Part shown: in pieces, positions 59,717-64,000 of the stretch | How positions within the stretch are numbered: position 1 is the first letter of the stretch | Layout: each line of letters starts with the position of its first letter | From: Paulownia fortunei | Lineage: Eukaryota; Streptophyta; Magnoliopsida; Lamiales; Paulowniaceae | Length of the DNA stretch: 64,000 nt | NCBI GenBank assembly: GCA_019321725.1 | Contig: CM033122.1 | Span: forward strand, 15,898,274 to 15,962,273 | Direction: 5' to 3' | Position numbers and translations under genes: made by a program | The notes under the pieces: generated by a model | What the model saw: only the letters and a program-made list of their open reading frames with translations | Told to the model about the DNA's origin: nothing | The model's database searches: none

Positions 59717-59945
59717 CAAAATAGTATTATACGTGTGTGTGTGTGTGTGTGAATGCAAAATTGACATGCAAATATGTATACTATACATATACACACACCA
59801 CACCCACACACACGTATATCTGTAGGTATACTCAAATATGTAAAATATATATCTATATATATAACAACTTTATATTTATTTGAATAATATTATATATTTT
59901 ATTATATATATATGTGTGTGTGTGTGTGTGTATTAATATACATAT
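59516..59945. repeat. Complex TA/TG/CA microsatellite cluster, about 430 bp
   Basis: Alternating (TA)n, (GT)n and (CA)n runs (for example (TA)n 59,683-59,715, (GT)n 59,733-59,751 and 59,912-59,930, CA-rich 59,788-59,812) with short spacers. Three overlapping 'ORFs' on both strands here are products of the repeat. Confidence 0.92.
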
Positions 59946-60933
59946 ATTTATTTACATACACAAATACATTAATAAAAATTATTACACCCAATAAAGTGCA
60001 TATATACACATGAATGTAAAATTATTCATTTACAATTAAATACTATTATGAATTTTTTTATTTAAGTGTACCTAATTAATGATTCATTTTAAATAATTTA
60101 TTATTAAATTGATCAATTACTTGATATATAAATTACATACATAAATATTATATTTATTATTATAATCATTACTTTTAATGTATATAATATGAAGAAATGG
60201 TTTAGTTTAGTTTATTTGATCAAACCCCCCAAAATAAATCACTATTTCAAAAGGTAAGAATAATTTAGATTTTTACACAAAAGGTACGATATTTTTTTTC
60301 TACGTATTCCTACTTTTTAGCAATACTTTGTAAACACTCTCAATTTTTGCTTCTTTATTACTTTTTTTTTTTCATTTTTTCTTAAATCTAACACTTTGAA
60401 TTTTTTTTTTTCAGACACTATCATAATATTTAATTATTTTTTTTAACAGGATACCAATATCTATTAAACTAGTTTTTTTCCACTGGATACCAATTGATTT
60501 TAGCTTCATTACTCAAGATAAAATAACATAAAATAACAGCTTTAATTGAGACAAAAGTGAAGATATGTTAACTCTAATTATCAAATCTATTTTTCTTGTA
60601 AAATTGGAAAATTGTGTGGAAAAGGTGAAGGGTATGCTAGGTTTAGCACATAAAGAGAAAATTTATATAAATCATCGAAAATTGCTATTGTATAGGACTC
60701 TATGATCAGTAAATAAGCCGTCGTTATAACAGTCATTAAACTCCTAATGCTTGTGTATTCAGCCAAAAATTACACCCTTTTCTAAAATGTCATCGCTCAT
60801 CCATATAATGGTTGCGTTCTAAGGTCGAAGAAATTACACGTTCTATAAAATTTGGTCTATCTAGTAGGGCTTAACTAGCTAGGGCCCAAAGGATAATAGA
60901 GTGAAGTTTTATGATTTTTTAGCTCAAGCCCAA
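59946..60933. other. AT-rich intergenic before element E3
   Basis: No gene. Several poly-T runs (60,291-60,440). The part from about 60,850 (TAGTAGGGCTTAACTAGCTAGG) may already belong to the E3 LTR. Confidence 0.45.
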
Positions 60934-61599
60934 TGTATCATGCTATTGATTTTTATGGCTTGTCATAGCTTGACTTGCTAAGTTGGGTTATCATACTTGA
61001 ATTCTTATTGAACTTAGGTCTAATGTCTTTTATTATACTATTTTGATTTCACCGTGATATAGGCCTTTCGAAGAGTTGCTTGGACTCGAGCTGGGGTATG
61101 AGCTTGCCTAACAACCTAGATAGGCTCTTTTGGAGTGTTTGGTTTGATCTGAACTGTCAAGCTCAGCTCAGGCCTAACGGAGAGTCCTATTCTGTATGTG
61201 ACAAGTTCCAGTTAAGGTAAGGGAATTCTACCTTATCTAGGACCCATGATTTAAGGGATACTGCCTTTGTAATACTCATCTAAATAAAGTAATTGAATCC
61301 TTATTGATATCAACTCCTTTTCTTGCTTATATCTATATAAACTTGTGATCAACGTGAGGAATGTTTTTTATATTACAATTGTATATTGCATTACATACTA
61401 CTGCTTTTTCACAACATCTTAAGTTTTCTGACTACCTTCTTCGTGCACACACTAACTTAAGCATCAAAGGATTTTTGTTGGACAACCCCCAAAACCCCTA
61501 ATCGTTGTTTTGCAGGCTTGTTGGCCGTGAATCTGGGAAATTAAAGCAGCTTCCTGGCCATTAGATTAAAGATTATTGATCGTGTTATTTTTTAGCACA
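60934..61599 (+). repeat. E3 5' LTR (start tentative)
   Basis: The 3' end GTGTTATTTTTTAGCACA (61,582-61,599) is the counterpart of the E2 LTR inner end. Shared ACTAACTTAAGCATCAAAGG at about 61,451. The start at TGTATCATG (60,934) is chosen by comparison with the E2 outer end (TGTGGCATG reversed) and is uncertain. Confidence 0.6.
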
Positions 61600-61604
61600 T
61601 TATG

Positions 61605-61624
61605 TGATGTTGTTTGTAGGAACT
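61605..61624 (+). other. E3 primer-binding site (heavily decayed)
   Basis: TGATGTTGTTTGTAGGAAC, five bases after the LTR, aligns with the E1 site TGGCGCCGTCTGTGGAAAAC through mostly C-to-T and G-to-A changes. Confidence 0.6.
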
Positions 61625-61824
61625 ATTAAGTTAAGATGTGAGGATAATAGATAAAAGTTTAGAATACAATCTAGAGGGAGATTGCTCTAAAATTAGAGGT
61701 AAAATAGAAATCAAGAAGAGAGGACGGTAGAAGATAGTCTGCCTTTGTTACTTCAGGCACCATTCCTCGGCAGTTAGTTGTGGTTCTTTAGGCGGAACCT
61801 AGGATAGAGACCATTCTAGATGGT

Positions 61825-62830
61825 TTGGGTCAACTCACTCTAGAACAATTGACTGGGCGGATTACTAATGCGGTTAATGCAGCTTTGCTGATGAAAGAAA
61901 GGGCTAATCCACCTCCACTAGTTCAGATGAATCTACCACCATTACTCTACCCAATAATGCGGCAAAGATGGTGGACATGCCCAAGAAAGAATGTTATTTT
62001 AGAAGATAAGAGCATCTCGGTCTCCCTTAAAGCTATAATAGGGAAGACCTCATCTCTTTTTCATCAGTACTTTGACGGGGTGAAGTGTAAAGTATTTTTT
62101 ACCACTTTGACCAAATCAACTTAGCAGTGGTTCAGTCAGCTTTTGCTGGGTTCTATTTATTTGTTCGAGGAGTTAAGATCAGTGTTTCTGCACCAGTTTT
62201 CCAAATCTAGAAGGTATCAGAAAACTACTCTAATGTTGTTCAATCTTAAATAGAAGGAGAATGAGGGCTTAAGGAGTTATATTTGTAGGTTTACCTTAGT
62301 AGCGTTGGAGGTCCCTTCAGCCATGCAAGATGTGTTCTCTAATGTATTAGCTCAAGGGCTTCAAGATGGTGAGTTCTTTTGTTCTTGGCTAAGAAGCTTG
62401 CTTGGAGTTTTGATGAGCTCTTGGCCAAGGCAGAAAAATACATAAATATGGAGGAAGCCCAAAAAATGAAAAAGAGATGATAGAGGAGACAAGAGAAAAT
62501 ATAAGAAGGATAAGGAAAAAGAAGAGCGCACCATAGCTAAGCCAAAAACTTAGCGAAAGGGTGGACTTCAGCTATAGATGACAAGTACACATCTCTGACT
62601 ATGCCACAATTGCAAGTCCTTGTAGCGGTTGAGGGCATCTAGAGTTGCAATGGTCGAGGACTTATTTTAAAGTATTGCAAGGCTAAAACTGATAAGTTTT
62701 ATCGATTCCACAATAATTATGGTCATTGTATTGATGATTGTAATCATCTCAAGGATGAGATCGAGCGGCTGATCTTAGGTAGATGTTTGAGGTAGTTTGT
62801 GTATAAGGATTGTGAGCAGCCTAAACAATA
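61825..62830 (+). pseudogene. E3 gag (broken)
   Basis: 61,825-62,124 opens MGQLTLEQLTGRITNAVNAA and reaches the capsid block FHQYFDGVKCKVFF. A TAG near 62,122 interrupts what continues as QWFSQLLLGSIYLFEE and YQKTTLMLFNLK. The nucleocapsid remnant FYRFHNNYGHCIDDCNHLKD lies at about 62,697-62,757, with the first Cys changed to Tyr. Confidence 0.82.
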
Positions 62831-63049
62831 TGGAAGTAGGTCCTAGAATAGACCTCCCCTTAGGAAAGATAAGAAGAAGAGACTAAGTCTTAAAAAAATC
62901 CAATTCAGCCACCAATGAGAGATATGATCTAGATGATCATGGAGGGACCAACAGATGGGGACTCCTATAGAGCCATTAAAGCCCCTGCTAGGACAACTTG
63001 TTTTTGTCAAGAAAATAAGTATAAGGAGGTGAATCAGGTGGTTTGAAGT

Positions 63050-63400
63050 CATGTTATTTAGTTCGGTCCACAAGGCTCACATTCCCCACAATGATGCTCT
63101 GGTCATCACAACCACCATTGTCAATTATAATGTGGCTAGAGTATTAGTTGACATGGGGAACGTTAGTTAATATCTTATTCTACGATGGATATAAGTTAAT
63201 GGATTTGGGGGTAGAACTACGGCTAATAGAAACATCACTCTTGGGCTTTGTTGGTCAAGCATTTCAACTTATGGGCCAGGTAGTTTTACCCCTATCTTTA
63301 GGGGCTGAGCTGAGGAGAAAAACTAGGATGATCAGATTTTTGGTAGTAGATGCATCATTTGCATACAGTGCCATATTGGGCTGATCTACGCTCCATATGT
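63050..63400 (+). pseudogene. E3 aspartic protease (broken)
   Basis: DALVITTTIVNYNVARVLVD then MGNVS: the active site (DTGSS in E2) has decayed and a stop follows. A second frame, 63,148-63,384, continues VELRLIETSLLGFVGQAFQL and MIRFLVVDASFAYSAILG, the same words as E2. Confidence 0.8.
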
Positions 63401-63559
63401 TCTAAGTTATGATATTCACTTTCCACATGAAGATGAAGTTTCCAGTGGGATATAAGGTTGGAGAAGTGGAAGGGGACAGCATTAACACGGAAGTGCTATG
63501 TGGATGCAATTAAAAGAGTAGATCGAGTGGATGACATGGAGGTGAACATACCTAAAAAA

Positions 63560-64000
63560 ATAAAAAAAAAAAGAGAAGGTTAAAGAGCTGAATGCTGAAC
63601 TACCCACTCATATCTAGCCAAATAAAAAGTTGATGATTATAGAATTGGATCTAGGATATCCTGATAAGATCACCAAGATAAGGACACAGCTTGAACCGAA
63701 CTTAGCAAAATTGTTGGTAAAGTTCTTGTGGGAAAATATTGATGTGTTTTCAGCCCTTAGGTTGCCATGCATCACCTCAATGTTGAACTAACTTTCAAAC
63801 CTGTTAAATGGAAGAAAAGATACTTTAGCTTGGAGAATGATAAGATCATCTAGGCCGAGGTTGAAAAGTTGTTGGAAATAGGCTATATCAGGGAAATTCA
63901 CTTCCCATAATGGTTATTTAATGCAGTACTTGTTCCAGAAACAGTTGGGAAGTGGAGGATGTGTATTAATTTAAGAGATTTGAACAAGGCCTGCCCAAAT
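63560..64000 (+). pseudogene. E3 linker and N-terminal RT (cut by window edge)
   Basis: Broken frames give LNVELTFKPVKWKKRYFSLE, then EVEKLLEIGYIREIHFP and the RT opening VPETVGKWRMCINLRDLNKA at the border (usual VKK-NGKWRMCVDYTDLNKACPK). Contains several stops. Confidence 0.82.

Larger units (their letters stand above)
60934..64000 (+). mobile_element. Tat-type Ty3/gypsy element E3, truncated by window edge
   Basis: Plus-strand order: LTR, primer site, gag, protease, linker, start of RT at the right border. Gag and protease words match E2 (HQYFDGVKCKVFFTTLTKST against HRYFDGVKCNVFLATLTKSA), so both belong to one family, inserted in opposite orientations about 25 kb apart around GBSSI. Stops occur in every domain. 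RT, RNase H, integrase, antisense ORF and 3' LTR would lie beyond base 64,000. Confidence 0.85.

Noticed and set aside
59500..59835. Three ORFs of 83-111 codons on both strands
   Set aside because: Pure TA/TG/CA microsatellite translated as alternating Tyr-Ile, Thr-His or Cys-Val.
1..64000. CRISPR arrays, bacterial operons, integrated virus or plastid genes
   Set aside because: None seen. Tandem repeats are transposon or microsatellite in nature, and no pararetrovirus or organelle gene was recognised.

Overview
This 64 kb window is nuclear DNA from a flowering plant, most likely a eudicot. The evidence is an intact, intron-rich granule-bound starch synthase gene with a plastid transit peptide, a MIR166 microRNA locus, GT-AG introns, and AT-rich intergenic DNA packed with decayed LTR retrotransposons, MITEs and microsatellites. 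I cannot name the species. All coordinates and alignments were made by eye.

Three host loci are supported. (1) A MIR166 precursor lies at about 11,030-11,330 (+), with miR166 at 11,262-11,282 and its star strand at 11,107-11,127. (2) A small two-exon gene at 39,489-39,906 (+) encodes a 62-residue protein ending in what I believe is a conserved plant motif of unknown function. (3) A complete GBSSI/waxy-type gene at 54,164-57,615 (+) has 13 coding exons and 611 codons, preceded by a probable leader intron and a promoter region with a G-box.

Most other recognisable sequence is retrotransposon debris. Three related Ty3/gypsy elements are of the Tat type. E1 spans about 1-8,450 (minus; 3' LTR outside the window), E2 about 29,700-35,937 (minus; most of pol deleted), and E3 about 60,934-64,000 (plus; runs off the right edge). 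E1 and E2 carry an extra reading frame on the opposite strand downstream of pol, and both have tandem repeats between pol and that frame (nine 69-bp units in E1, two 55-bp units in E2). E1 shows a second RNase H domain, a Tat hallmark. A degenerate Ty1/copia element (24,512-29,612) keeps both LTRs and a near-match 5-bp target duplication. A 1.77-kb solo LTR (46,073-47,845) with a perfect 5-bp duplication (ACACA) splits an older repeat. Near it lie minus-strand gypsy integrase, RNase H and gag scraps (48,459-50,153), flanked by a pair of diverged direct repeats.

The rest is AT-rich intergenic sequence with Stowaway-like MITEs, a dispersed 350-390 bp AT-rich repeat with complementary ends, a dispersed repeat found near 21.9-23.3 kb and 35.9-36.4 kb, and several microsatellites. 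I found no convincing new multi-gene system. The most interesting items are the Tat antisense frame with its private tandem arrays, the MIR166 locus with a tiny upstream ORF, and the nested solo LTR.
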